Assembly (NCBI GenBank): GCA_028717105.1
Contig: JAQUOM010000024.1
Span: 1 to 17,226 of the forward strand
Direction of reading: 5' to 3'
Source of the DNA: Candidatus Omnitrophota bacterium
GTDB taxonomy: Bacteria > Omnitrophota > Gorgyraeia > Velamenicoccales > Velamenicoccaceae
DNA: 17,226 nucleotides
A program made the translations under genes and the position numbers. Below are positions 7,460-15,296 of this stretch, piece by piece (position 1 is the stretch's first letter; every line of letters starts with the position of its first letter). The notes below the pieces were generated by a model, which did not search any database, was not told where the DNA came from, and worked only from the letters and a program-made list of their open reading frames with translations.

Positions 7460-7739
7460 ACCCCCGTAAGAAATATCTTCTACCTGTTAGGATGCGGAAT
7501 TTGGCAGAGACAGAAACCATCGTTAAATCTGAATACCCGAGAGATAATGACGGCCGTCCAGCGGCGGCCTGTCCCGTTAGAAACGAGATTTCTGACGGGA
7601 CCTGTCTCTAACGGGGTAAACGTAAGAGGCCTCGCTCTTGACATTTTGGGTGCAAGGCTTTTTTTCATTTTTTCCCACGATGGATAAGAGAGAAAAAATT
7701 GATGGCACAGACGTATCGGCATTTTCATAGGGCACCGCG
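7460..7739 (+). other. 280-base intergenic region before uppS
   Basis: This is the largest gap in the window and the likely 5' boundary of the housekeeping superoperon. It contains a perfect 10-base palindrome, GACGGCCGTC (7549-7558), the double hairpin described separately (7571-7614), a TTGACA box (7638-7643) without a good -10, and T-runs at 7659-7677. A 13-codon open frame (7702-7743) ends in an ATGA overlap with uppS. No RNA gene was recognised. Confidence 0.5.
7571..7614 (+). repeat. Inverted repeat with two mutually exclusive stems
   Basis: GTCCCGTTAGAAA (7571-7583) pairs with TTTCTGACGGGAC (7589-7601) over 13 positions, one of them a G-U type, with a 5-base loop. A third related arm, TCTAACGGG (7606-7614), pairs perfectly with CCCGTTAGA (7573-7581). 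The left arm can therefore join only one of the two right arms at a time. No T-run follows either stem directly. Confidence 0.6.
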
Positions 7740-8453
7740 ATGAAACCTGTTCAAAGACCCCTTCATGTGGCGATCATCATGGACGGCAACGGCCGATGGG
7801 CGACGCGCCGCGGATTGCCGCGCAGCGAAGGCCATCGTCGCGGGATGACGGTCGTACGCCAGACGATCAGGGCCGCCCTGGATCTGGGGGTCGGCTATCT
7901 GACACTCTATGCCTTTTCCAGCGAGAACTGGAAACGGTCGGAAAAGGAAGTGGCTTTTTTGATGCAGATGTGCGAAGTGATGATCACCGAAGAACTTCCT
8001 TTTTTGATCAAGAACGATATACGGTTCAGGCATATCGGCCGCAAAGAGGAGCTTCCGGAAACGCTAAAAAGTGCGATCCGGAGAGGCGAAGATCTGACGA
8101 AGAACAACCGGGCCCTTTGCGTGGTCCTGGCTTTTAATTACGGAGGCCGCCAGGAGATGGTCGACGCGGTCCGGCGCCTTGCGGGCGACGTCAAGGAGGG
8201 CTGCCTGGCTCCCGACGATATCGACGAAAAGGCCGTGGCCGCGTCTTTGTACACCGCCGGTATCCCCGATCCCGACCTTTTGGTCCGCACGTCGGGAGAG
8301 ATGCGCCTGAGCAATTTTCTTTTGTGGCAGATTTGCTATACCGAGCTTTATGTGACCAAGGTCTTTTGGCCGGATTTTCGGAAGAAAGATTTTGAGCGCG
8401 CCTTGAAAGAGTTCCGGAAGCGCACCCGGCGTTTCGGAGGTGCCCATGATTAA
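7740..8453 (+). CDS. uppS: Undecaprenyl diphosphate synthase
   Basis: A cis-prenyltransferase that extends farnesyl diphosphate with isopentenyl diphosphate to make the C55 lipid carrier for cell-wall synthesis. It works at the membrane-cytoplasm interface. At 237 residues it has standard length. The N-terminal MDGNGRWA carries the catalytic D15. The YAFSSENWKR segment and the C-terminal RTSGEMRLSNFL and WPDF motifs are all in place. The start follows an in-frame TAG at 7728, so no longer protein is possible; the ribosome-binding site is a short AGGG. It leads the uppS-cdsA-dxr-rseP-ispG run and supplies the isoprenoid consumer, while dxr and ispG supply precursor. Its stop overlaps the cdsA start by 8 bases, indicating translational coupling. 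Confidence 0.97.
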   Translation: MKPVQRPLHVAIIMDGNGRWATRRGLPRSEGHRRGMTVVRQTIRAALDLGVGYLTLYAFSSENWKRSEKEVAFLMQMCEVMITEELPFLIKNDIRFRHIGRKEELPETLKSAIRRGEDLTKNNRALCVVLAFNYGGRQEMVDAVRRLAGDVKEGCLAPDDIDEKAVAASLYTAGIPDPDLLVRTSGEMRLSNFLLWQICYTELYVTKVFWPDFRKKDFERALKEFRKRTRRFGGAHD

Positions 8454-9279
8454 CCGAAGGTTCGTCTCGGCTTTTTGTTTAAGCATTTTGGCCCTGGCCA
8501 GCGTTTTCTTCGAACCGCTTTATGCGACGACGGTGATCGCCCTGGTTGCGCTCGGGCTTTATGAATTTTTTTCCCTTATCGAAAAGAAGGGGATCCCGAT
8601 TTATAAATATTTCGGCACCATTATCGGGATCATTATTCCGCTTTCGATCTATTTGCAATTCGAGTTGACGAAAGGCTGGGAGCTTCTGTTCGTGACGTTG
8701 GCCCTCATCAGTCTTTTTATCCTGCAGTTCTCGCGGACGCAGAGCGATAACGCCGTCATCGCGATTTCCACGACCATGTTCGGCGTTCTCTATGTTTCCT
8801 GGCTGTTCAGTTTTATGATCAAGATCCGGCTTTTAGAGCACGGCATGGCGTTGGCAGGGTGCCTCTTGTTGATCACAAAGGGCGCGGATATCGGGGCTTT
8901 TTTTGTCGGTATCAAATGGGGAAAGCATTCCCTGATTCCGAAGATCAGCCCAAAGAAGACCATTGAAGGCGTGATCGGCGGCATCGTATTCGGTATCGGC
9001 GGCGCCCTGGCGAGCAAATCCTTCCTGCCGGATACCCCGGTTTTTTCCTTCGTGAACCTGGTGTTGCTGGGGATCGCCTTGAGCCTCCTCGGCCTGTTGG
9101 GGGATTTATCGGAGTCTTTGATCAAAAGAGATTGTGCGACCAAGGATTCAAGCTCGATTCTTCCGGGCATGGGAGGGGTTTTGGATGTGATCGACAGCCT
9201 TTTGTTTACCGCGCCGGCTTTTTATTTTTATATTTATTATTACACGAGCCGCGTGTTTTCCGGACCGACGGTGTTCTAG
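8446..9279 (+). CDS. cdsA: Phosphatidate cytidylyltransferase, variant signature
   Basis: An integral membrane enzyme that makes CDP-diacylglycerol from phosphatidic acid and CTP. The 277 residues contain about seven or eight hydrophobic helices. The C-terminal family signature is recognisable from SLIKR through K233-D234 to D247 and D250. Two usually conserved residues differ: the His of PGHGG is M242 (PGMGG) and the Arg of DRxD is V248 (DVID). I recall similar changes in PVC-superphylum CdsA proteins, so this is probably a lineage variant rather than loss of function. The ATG at 8446 is chosen because GGAGG (8436-8440) lies 5 bases upstream; the GTG at 8440 overlaps that site. It is translationally coupled to uppS. 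A 150-base repeat-bearing gap separates it from dxr. Confidence 0.92.
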   Translation: MINRRFVSAFCLSILALASVFFEPLYATTVIALVALGLYEFFSLIEKKGIPIYKYFGTIIGIIIPLSIYLQFELTKGWELLFVTLALISLFILQFSRTQSDNAVIAISTTMFGVLYVSWLFSFMIKIRLLEHGMALAGCLLLITKGADIGAFFVGIKWGKHSLIPKISPKKTIEGVIGGIVFGIGGALASKSFLPDTPVFSFVNLVLLGIALSLLGLLGDLSESLIKRDCATKDSSSILPGMGGVLDVIDSLLFTAPAFYFYIYYYTSRVFSGPTVF

Positions 9280-9307
9280 AAGGAAGAAATAGCCAAGTTA
9301 CAAGATA

Positions 9308-9408
9308 CAATAACCAAAAAATAATCAAAATCCAAACACCAAACTTATACGATGTGATGGTTGGCTATCGGTGATTTGAATTTGTTTGGTGTTTGTTTTT
9401 GGTTATTG
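9308..9408 (+). repeat. Long AT-rich inverted repeat between cdsA and dxr
   Basis: CAATAACCAAAAA (9308-9320) is perfectly complementary to TTTTTGGTTATTG (9396-9408). CAAACACCAAAC (9333-9344) is perfectly complementary to GTTTGGTGTTTG (9384-9395). The right arms are contiguous, while the left arms are split by a 12-base insert, giving 25 paired bases with one bulge and a 39-base loop. It lies in a non-coding gap, ends 24 bases before the dxr ATG, and has no terminator-like T-run after it. Confidence 0.75.
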
Positions 9409-9432
9409 ATTATTTGTTCAGCAAAAGCATTT

Positions 9433-10608
9433 ATGAAAAAAAATGTCGTGATTCTGGGTTCCAGCGGTTCCATCGGCGAAAGCGCGTTGGACGTCGTGCG
9501 CAGGTTTAAAGACAAGATGCGTGTTGTGGGGCTTGCGGTCCATACGCGCACAGAAAAGCTGGCGGCCCAGGTGCGTGAGTTTCGGCCGTGTTATGTCGGC
9601 ATTGCCGACGAGGTCAGGGCGCGGGCAGGGCGTTCCGTCTTGCCGGCAAAAACAAAGATTTTGGCGGGACGGGAAGGTATCTGTGAGCTTGCCGCGTTAA
9701 AAGAAGCGGATCTTGTTTTGATCGCAATCGTGGGTGCCGAAGCGATTTTTCCATTGTTAAGCGCGATCCGGGCGGGGAAGGCCATCGCCCTGGCGAACAA
9801 GGAATCTGTTGTTGTCGGCGGTTCTTTGGTGATGGATGAGGCGCGCCGCCGCGGGGTGAGAATCATCCCGATCGACAGCGAGCAAAGCGCGATTTTTCAA
9901 TGCCTGGAAGGCTATGATCCGGCCATGGTGCGGCAGGTCTATTTGACGGCGTCCGGCGGCCCTCTGGCGGATTATTCTAAAAGCCGCCTTGAGCGCGTGC
10001 CGCGGGCAGCCGTACTGAAGCATCCGCGCTGGAAGATGGGGCCGAAGATCACGGTGGATTCGGCGACGCTCATGAACAAGGGGCTTGAAGTGATCGAAGC
10101 CCAGCAGCTCTTCGGCCTGGGGCTCGATAAGATCAAGGTCCTTGTGCACCGCCAGGCCCTTGTGCATTCGATGGTGGAGTTTGTCGACGGTTCGATCCTC
10201 GCGCAGCTGGGCGTCACGGACATGAAGCTTCCGATCCAGTATGCGATGAGTTATCCCGAAAGGTGGGGAGGCGCGTCGTTGCGCCTGGACCCTTTGCGCA
10301 TGGGGACTTTGCATTTTTCGGCGCCGGATACAGGAAAATTCCCGTGCCTGGCGCTTGCTTATGAAGCGGCGCGTTTAGGGGGGGCAGCCCCGTGTGTTCT
10401 TAATGCCGCCAATGAAGTGGCGGTCGCGGCCTTTTTGCAGGGACGGATCTTTTTTGGGCGCATACCGCGCGTGATCGAAAAGACGCTTTTCCATCGGGGA
10501 TACGGCCGCCGGGCCGGGAGCATCGAAGACCTCTTTCGGGCGGACAGGGCGGCGCGAGCCGTCGCCGAGGAATGTGTCCGGCATATTGAAAACAAAGGGA
10601 GACCATGA
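9433..10608 (+). CDS. dxr: 1-deoxy-D-xylulose 5-phosphate reductoisomerase
   Basis: The second enzyme of the MEP pathway, converting DXP to 2-C-methylerythritol 4-phosphate with NADPH and a divalent metal. The 391 residues start with the NADPH-binding GSSGSIGESALDVV. ANKESVV, the metal ligands D148 and E150 (IDSEQSA), TASGGPL, and E219 in TLMNKGLEVIEA follow as expected. One local change is VHRQALVHSMVEF, where the usual sequence has VHPQS. I start at the ATG at 9433. An upstream in-frame TTG at 9361 would add 24 hydrophobic residues read from the inverted repeat, which is implausible. There is no clear Shine-Dalgarno sequence before 9433, unusual in this gene run. The stop overlaps the rseP start by 4 bases (ATGA). 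Confidence 0.96.
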   Translation: MKKNVVILGSSGSIGESALDVVRRFKDKMRVVGLAVHTRTEKLAAQVREFRPCYVGIADEVRARAGRSVLPAKTKILAGREGICELAALKEADLVLIAIVGAEAIFPLLSAIRAGKAIALANKESVVVGGSLVMDEARRRGVRIIPIDSEQSAIFQCLEGYDPAMVRQVYLTASGGPLADYSKSRLERVPRAAVLKHPRWKMGPKITVDSATLMNKGLEVIEAQQLFGLGLDKIKVLVHRQALVHSMVEFVDGSILAQLGVTDMKLPIQYAMSYPERWGGASLRLDPLRMGTLHFSAPDTGKFPCLALAYEAARLGGAAPCVLNAANEVAVAAFLQGRIFFGRIPRVIEKTLFHRGYGRRAGSIEDLFRADRAARAVAEECVRHIENKGRP

Positions 10609-11678
10609 TTATCTTTATCGCGATTCTGAGCATTTTGATCCTCATCCACGAACTGGGGCATTTTCTCGTAGCAAAAAGACGGGGGATCCGCGTGGAAAAA
10701 TTCTCTCTCGGGTTCGGCCCGAAGCTTGTGTCAAAAAAAATCGGGCCCACGGAATACATGCTTTGCCTGGTCCCTTTTGGAGGCTTTATCAAGATGGCGG
10801 GCGACAACAAGGAAGAATGCAAGGGCGCGCCCGACGAGTTTCTTTCCCGGCCTCCGGGGCAGCGCGCGCAGGTCATCTTTGCCGGCCCCTTTTTTAACTA
10901 TGTCCTGGCCTTTTTTTGTCTCTGGATGGTTTTTTACCTGGGATATCCAAAATTCAGCTCGACTGTCGGCGAACTGATGCCCGGGATGCCCGCGGCGCGG
11001 GCGGGCCTTCAGGCCGGCGATACGATCACGTCCGTTGACGGGGAACCGGTCCAGTTCTGGGACGAGATGACCCGGCGGATCCACGCCAAGAAAGGCGAGG
11101 ATGTGCAATTGAAGGTGAAGCGCGACGGCCGGGAATTCGATCTCCTTTTGACCCCCGAGGCCAAAGAGGTTGAAACGATCTGGGGCAGAAAGGCCGAAGT
11201 GGGGTTGATCGGGATCAAGCCTTCGGATGAGATCATCAAGGTCCGGTACGGGCTTTGGCCGTCTTTGATCAGGGGCACGCAATCCCTTTGGGAGATGACC
11301 GTGATGACGGTCAGGGCCCTTTTTTATATCATCATCGGAACGATGTCGTTCAAGGATTCCGTGACGGGTCCCCTGGGGATTTTTTTCATCACGACCAATG
11401 CGGCCAAGATAGGGTTTTCTTCGATCTTGCACGTCATCGGGATCTTAAGCATGAGCCTGGCCATCTTTAATCTCCTGCCGCTGCCGATCCTGGACGGCGG
11501 TCATATCTTTTTTGCGGGGCTCGAGAAGCTGCGCGGACGTCCTCTTGCGTCTAAGACCGAAGATGTGGTCAGTAATATCGGGATGGGGTTTCTGATCGTC
11601 CTGGCGATTTTTATCTTTTGCAACGATTTGATCCGTTACGGATATTGGGATAAATTTTTGGCATTGTTCCAGAAATGA
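10605..11678 (+). CDS. rseP: Site-2 intramembrane zinc protease (M50)
   Basis: A membrane metalloprotease that cleaves anti-sigma factors or residual signal peptides within the bilayer. The 357 residues carry the zinc motif HELGH (H15-H19) in the first transmembrane helix. The conserved GFGP and PFGGFIKM segments follow, then a single PDZ domain at about 118-185 (GMPAARAGLQAGDTI, VDGEPV). NLLPLPILDGGH near the end contributes the third ligand, D297. There is one PDZ domain, whereas the E. coli enzyme has two. The start is fixed by the ATGA overlap with dxr, with AAAGGGAGA as ribosome-binding site. No sigma or anti-sigma gene is nearby, so the substrate is unknown. Confidence 0.94.
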   Translation: MIIFIAILSILILIHELGHFLVAKRRGIRVEKFSLGFGPKLVSKKIGPTEYMLCLVPFGGFIKMAGDNKEECKGAPDEFLSRPPGQRAQVIFAGPFFNYVLAFFCLWMVFYLGYPKFSSTVGELMPGMPAARAGLQAGDTITSVDGEPVQFWDEMTRRIHAKKGEDVQLKVKRDGREFDLLLTPEAKEVETIWGRKAEVGLIGIKPSDEIIKVRYGLWPSLIRGTQSLWEMTVMTVRALFYIIIGTMSFKDSVTGPLGIFFITTNAAKIGFSSILHVIGILSMSLAIFNLLPLPILDGGHIFFAGLEKLRGRPLASKTEDVVSNIGMGFLIVLAIFIFCNDLIRYGYWDKFLALFQK

Positions 11679-11703
11679 CCGGCTTACCCGTTAACAGGCT
11701 GTT

Positions 11704-12774
11704 ATGCTGAAGATCAAACGAAGAAAAACGAGAACCGTCAAGATAGGGAAGGTCGGGATCGGCTCCGGGCATCCGGTCGCCATCCAGTCCATGGTCAAGG
11801 CGCGGGCCAGGGATATCGAGGCTTCGGTGCGCCAGATCCTGGAGTTGGAAGCCGCCGGATGCGAGATCGTGCGCCTGGCCGTTGAAAACCCGGACGATGC
11901 GAGGGCGTTACGGACGATCAAGCGGCAAGTCCGCCTGCCCCTGGTTGCGGATATTCATTTTGATTACCGTTTGGCGTTGGCGTCTATTGAGGCCGGGGTG
12001 GACAAGGTCCGGTTGAATCCAGGCAATATTTTTAAGCCCGCGGAGGTCAAAGAGGTGATTGCGGCAGCCCGCACGGCACGGATTCCCATCCGCGTAGGTG
12101 CGAATTCCGGTTCTTTGCGCACGCGCTCTCGCGACCTGGCTGCCGACCTTGTACGGAGCACCCTGGCTTATTTAAGAATTTTCGAAAGGGCGGGCTTTTA
12201 TGATCTCGTCGTTTCTTTAAAAGGCTCGCATGTGCTTGATACTATAGAGGCTTACAGAAAAATATCTCTTCGATGCGATTATCCTCTGCATCTGGGGGTG
12301 ACAGCCACGGGATTACCGATGGATGGTATCGTTAAATCCAGCGTGGCATTAGGAGAGTTGTTATTTCAAGGTATTGGTGATACAATAAGAATATCTTTGC
12401 TCGCGGGGCCCCAACAGGAAGTTGCTGTTGCTCGATCCATGCTCAATAGCTTGGGGTTACGGCATTTTGGTCCTGAATTGGTATGTTGTCCTACCTGCGG
12501 CCGGTGTGAAGTCAATTTGCCAGAGAAGGCGAAAAAGATCGAGGATTGGCTTACGGGGCTGGATCCCAAAAAGAAAAGGCGTATCCAGCGGTTTAAGATT
12601 GCCGTGATGGGGTGCGTCGTTAACGGTCCCGGAGAAGCCCGGGAAGCGGATGTCGGGATTGCTTTTTCCCGGCATAAAGGGATTTTGTTCAAGAAGGGTA
12701 AGATTGTGCGGACAGTCGGCCTGGAGGCAGGAGAGCAGGCGCTTTTGGATATCCTGGAGGGTGAAATCCGATGA
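11704..12774 (+). CDS. ispG: 4-hydroxy-3-methylbut-2-enyl diphosphate synthase
   Basis: A late MEP-pathway enzyme that reduces methylerythritol cyclodiphosphate to HMBPP with a [4Fe-4S] cluster. The 356 residues begin with the TIM-barrel part (QSMV, VADIHFDYRLA, DKVRLNPGN, RIPIRVGANSGSL). The C-terminal cluster domain has C262 and C265 (CPTCGR), C304 (MGCVVNGPGE) and E311, the four expected ligands. It is the short bacterial type without an inserted domain. A stretch of about 12,160-12,500 is noticeably poorer in GC and uses ATA, AGA and TTA codons that are rare in the rest of this gene. Protein motifs are intact through it. The ribosome-binding site is weak. The stop overlaps the next gene by 4 bases (ATGA). 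Confidence 0.96.
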   Translation: MLKIKRRKTRTVKIGKVGIGSGHPVAIQSMVKARARDIEASVRQILELEAAGCEIVRLAVENPDDARALRTIKRQVRLPLVADIHFDYRLALASIEAGVDKVRLNPGNIFKPAEVKEVIAAARTARIPIRVGANSGSLRTRSRDLAADLVRSTLAYLRIFERAGFYDLVVSLKGSHVLDTIEAYRKISLRCDYPLHLGVTATGLPMDGIVKSSVALGELLFQGIGDTIRISLLAGPQQEVAVARSMLNSLGLRHFGPELVCCPTCGRCEVNLPEKAKKIEDWLTGLDPKKKRRIQRFKIAVMGCVVNGPGEAREADVGIAFSRHKGILFKKGKIVRTVGLEAGEQALLDILEGEIR

Positions 12775-14042
12775 CGAAGGATTTGAGAGAAGTCAAAGAG
12801 AAGATCCGCCAGCAGCTGATCAGCGGGGAATACATGTTTACGATGAGGACCATGGACAAGGAAAAGCTCAAGAAAGACATCATGAGGTCCATGGATTATA
12901 TCGTTTCCGTGGAGCGGCTGACCCTGAGTTTGGAGGAGCGCGAGAAGATCGTTGCCGAGCTGATCGACGAGGTCGCCGGCTTCGGCCCTTTAAGCAATCT
13001 TTTGAACGACCCGCAGGTTTCCGAGATCATGGTTAACGGCGCGAATTCCGTCTATGCCGAGAAGAACGGCATGATGGCGTTGACGGATATCAAATTTGAA
13101 AGCAACCGTCAACTCCTCCAGACGATCGAGAAGATCATGGCGCCGACGCAGCGCCGTGTGGATGAGTCCAGTCCTTATGTGGATGCTTCGCTTCCCGACG
13201 GTTCCCGTGTCAATATCGTCCTGCCGCCTTTGTCGCTCGTCGGGCCGGTGATCACGATCCGTAAATTCTCCCGGGACATCGCCACGATCGAAGATCTGAT
13301 CAAACGCGACTCCATGACGGAGAAGATGTCCAAGTTTCTCATCGCGGCAATCCGGGCCAAGCTCAACATTATCTTCGCGGGCGCGACGGGTGTCGGCAAG
13401 ACGACAACGCTCAACGTCCTGTCCCATTATATTTCCGAAGGAGAGAGGATCATCACGATCGAAGATACGAACGAACTGCGGCTCAAGCAGAACCATGTCG
13501 TCCCTCTGGAAGCCCGCCAGGCGAATGTCGAAGGCAAAGGCGAGGTGACGATCAGGGACTTGTTTAAAAATTCGCTGCGCATGAGGCCCGACCGTATTAT
13601 TCTGGGAGAGATCCGCGGCAGTGAAGCTTTGGATATGCTCCAGGCTATCTCCAGCGGTCACGACGGGGCCCTGGCGGTCCTGCATGCCAGCTCGCCGATG
13701 GACGTTATCTCCCGCATCGAGACGATGATCATCACGTCCAATACGGCGATCCCCCTGTGGGCGATCCGGCGCCAGATATCCAACGCGGTCGATATTATCG
13801 TGATGCAGGAACAGCTTTTGGACGGCCATCGCAAGATCACGCACATCACGGAAGTCGAAGGCGTGCAGAATGACGAAGTCGTCCTCAGAGACATCTTTTC
13901 CTATGAGATCACGGGGATCTCCGAAGAGAATAAGCAGGTCGTGGGGCGATGGAAGACCTGGGGGGTCGTGCCTTCTTTCTATTCCCGTTTTAAACTGCAC
14001 GGCCTGGATGTGCCGGAAGACATTTTTCACGCCGAAGGATAA
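12771..14042 (+). CDS. CpaF/TadA-type secretion ATPase, copy 1
   Basis: A 423-residue hexameric-type ATPase of the Tad/type II-IV secretion family, which normally powers Flp pilus assembly at the inner-membrane face. An N-terminal helical region (1-60) and the FGPLSNLLNDPQVSEIMVNG segment lead to the core. That holds Walker A GATGVGKTT (204-212, K210), the Asp box TIEDTNEL, and Walker B ILGEIRG with E280. Both histidines of the His box are present: H297 in GHDG and H305 in LHASS. The usual TTLHANS is altered to AVLHASS. It starts inside the ispG stop (ATGA), so it is translated as part of the housekeeping operon. No pilin, TadB/C or secretin gene is in view. The symbol is withheld because its partner system is unknown. 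Confidence 0.92.
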   Translation: MTKDLREVKEKIRQQLISGEYMFTMRTMDKEKLKKDIMRSMDYIVSVERLTLSLEEREKIVAELIDEVAGFGPLSNLLNDPQVSEIMVNGANSVYAEKNGMMALTDIKFESNRQLLQTIEKIMAPTQRRVDESSPYVDASLPDGSRVNIVLPPLSLVGPVITIRKFSRDIATIEDLIKRDSMTEKMSKFLIAAIRAKLNIIFAGATGVGKTTTLNVLSHYISEGERIITIEDTNELRLKQNHVVPLEARQANVEGKGEVTIRDLFKNSLRMRPDRIILGEIRGSEALDMLQAISSGHDGALAVLHASSPMDVISRIETMIITSNTAIPLWAIRRQISNAVDIIVMQEQLLDGHRKITHITEVEGVQNDEVVLRDIFSYEITGISEENKQVVGRWKTWGVVPSFYSRFKLHGLDVPEDIFHAEG

Positions 14043-14047
14043 TCCGC

Positions 14048-15295
14048 ATGTATTGGAGCCGGTCTTTTATCACAACATTGAAGGAAGCGCCCGAGTCCGC
14101 CGAGAGCGTCAGCCATAAGCTGATGTTGCGCTCCGGCCTCGTGAGGATGCTTATCGCCGGCGTCTATTCTTATCTTCCTTTGGGATACCGTGTCTTGTCG
14201 CGGATCGAACATATTATCCGTGAAGAGATGGATAGGACCGGCGCCCAGGAAGTGCTCTTACCGAGTTTGCAGTCGGTAGAGCTGTGGCAGAAGACGGGGC
14301 GCGACGCCTTGATGGGTGAAACGATGATCCGTTTCGAAGACCGCCGAGGCCGTAAGCTCTGCCTGGGGCCGACCCATGAGGAGGTCGTCACGGAATTGGC
14401 TGCCTCCCAGGTGAAATCCTGGAGAGACCTGCCGTTTACGCTTTATCAGATCCAGACGAAATTCCGGGATGAATTAAGGCCCCGGTTCGGCGTCGTGCGT
14501 TCCTGCGAGTTTATCATGAAGGATGCTTATAGTTTTGACAGGGGCACGGAAGGCCTCGACAAGATCTATGAGACGATGCGCCGTGCCTATGAAACGATCT
14601 TCAAGAGGTGCGGCCTGGATTTTGTTTCGATCAAGGCCGATTCCGGCGTGATCGGCGGCGATATATCCCATGAGTTCCTGGTGCCCGCCGAGAGCGGCGA
14701 AGACATGGTCTATCGCTGCAGGATCTGCAAGGCGGTACTGGGCGCGCACGAGGTCGAGATCGAAGAGTGTCCGCATTGTCATAAAGATATGGAAAAACTC
14801 AATGCCCTCGAGGTCGGCCATATTTTTAAACTGGGCGATAAATATTCCAAGAGCCTGGGCGTCAAGTTTCTCGATGAGTCAGGACAACAGCAGGTCGTCC
14901 AGATGGGTTGTTACGGTATCGGCGTCAGCCGGCTTATCGCGGCGATCGTCGAGCAGAACCACGACGAGAACGGCGCGATCTGGCCCGTGGAAGTTGCGCC
15001 TTTCGGTGTTCTCATCGTCCCCGTTAACGTCGGCGACAAACTCATTTGGGACAAAGCGGTCGCGCTTCACGACCGGATGGTCCAGGAAGGGCTTGAGGTG
15101 CTTTTGGACGACCGGGACGAGCGCGCCGGCGTGAAGTTCAAAGATGCGGACTTGATCGGGGTCCCTTTGCGCATCACGGTCGGCACCAAGTGGACCAAAG
15201 AAGGAAAACTGGAGATCAAAGACAGGCGGACCGGCGCCGTCACAGAGATAGCGGGTGACGACACGGCCGCGCTTTTTAACCTGTTGCGGAGCTAG
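14048..15295 (+). CDS. proS: Prolyl-tRNA synthetase, short form lacking the editing domain
   Basis: Charges tRNA-Pro with proline in the cytoplasm. At 415 residues it is far below the roughly 570 of common bacterial ProRS. Class II motif 2 (FRDELRPRFGVVRS, then EFIMKDAYSF) and motif 3 (GCYGIGVSRLIAAI) are intact. The C-terminal anticodon-binding domain spans about 325-415. Between them the INS/YbaK-like editing domain is missing. In its place are about 35 residues with a four-cysteine knuckle: C224, C227 (CRIC), C241 and C244 (CPHC), just before EVGHIF. Catalytic function looks preserved. Ala-tRNA-Pro clearance would need a separate trans-editing protein. The ATG lies 5 bases after the cpaF1 stop, with AAGGAT upstream. 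Confidence 0.95.
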   Translation: MYWSRSFITTLKEAPESAESVSHKLMLRSGLVRMLIAGVYSYLPLGYRVLSRIEHIIREEMDRTGAQEVLLPSLQSVELWQKTGRDALMGETMIRFEDRRGRKLCLGPTHEEVVTELAASQVKSWRDLPFTLYQIQTKFRDELRPRFGVVRSCEFIMKDAYSFDRGTEGLDKIYETMRRAYETIFKRCGLDFVSIKADSGVIGGDISHEFLVPAESGEDMVYRCRICKAVLGAHEVEIEECPHCHKDMEKLNALEVGHIFKLGDKYSKSLGVKFLDESGQQQVVQMGCYGIGVSRLIAAIVEQNHDENGAIWPVEVAPFGVLIVPVNVGDKLIWDKAVALHDRMVQEGLEVLLDDRDERAGVKFKDADLIGVPLRITVGTKWTKEGKLEIKDRRTGAVTEIAGDDTAALFNLLRS

Positions 15296-15296
15296 G

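Noticed and set aside
7638..7643. A perfect TTGACA box before uppS
   Set aside because: No acceptable -10 hexamer lies 16-18 bases downstream; that stretch is a T-run. A promoter nearby is plausible but not supported by this box alone.
9361..9432. An N-terminal extension of Dxr from an upstream TTG
   Set aside because: It would be translated from the inverted repeat, is hydrophobic and unlike the cytoplasmic Dxr N-terminus; the ATG at 9433 gives the standard start.
10605..10660. Reading the N-terminal hydrophobic helix of RseP as a cleavable signal peptide
   Set aside because: The helix carries the HELGH zinc motif and is part of the intramembrane active site.
12990..14030. A 346-codon open frame on the minus strand opposite cpaF1
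   Set aside because: It is antisense to an unambiguous ATPase gene with intact motifs. Its protein is rich in Arg, His and Asp with no family motif, as expected of a GC-rich shadow frame.
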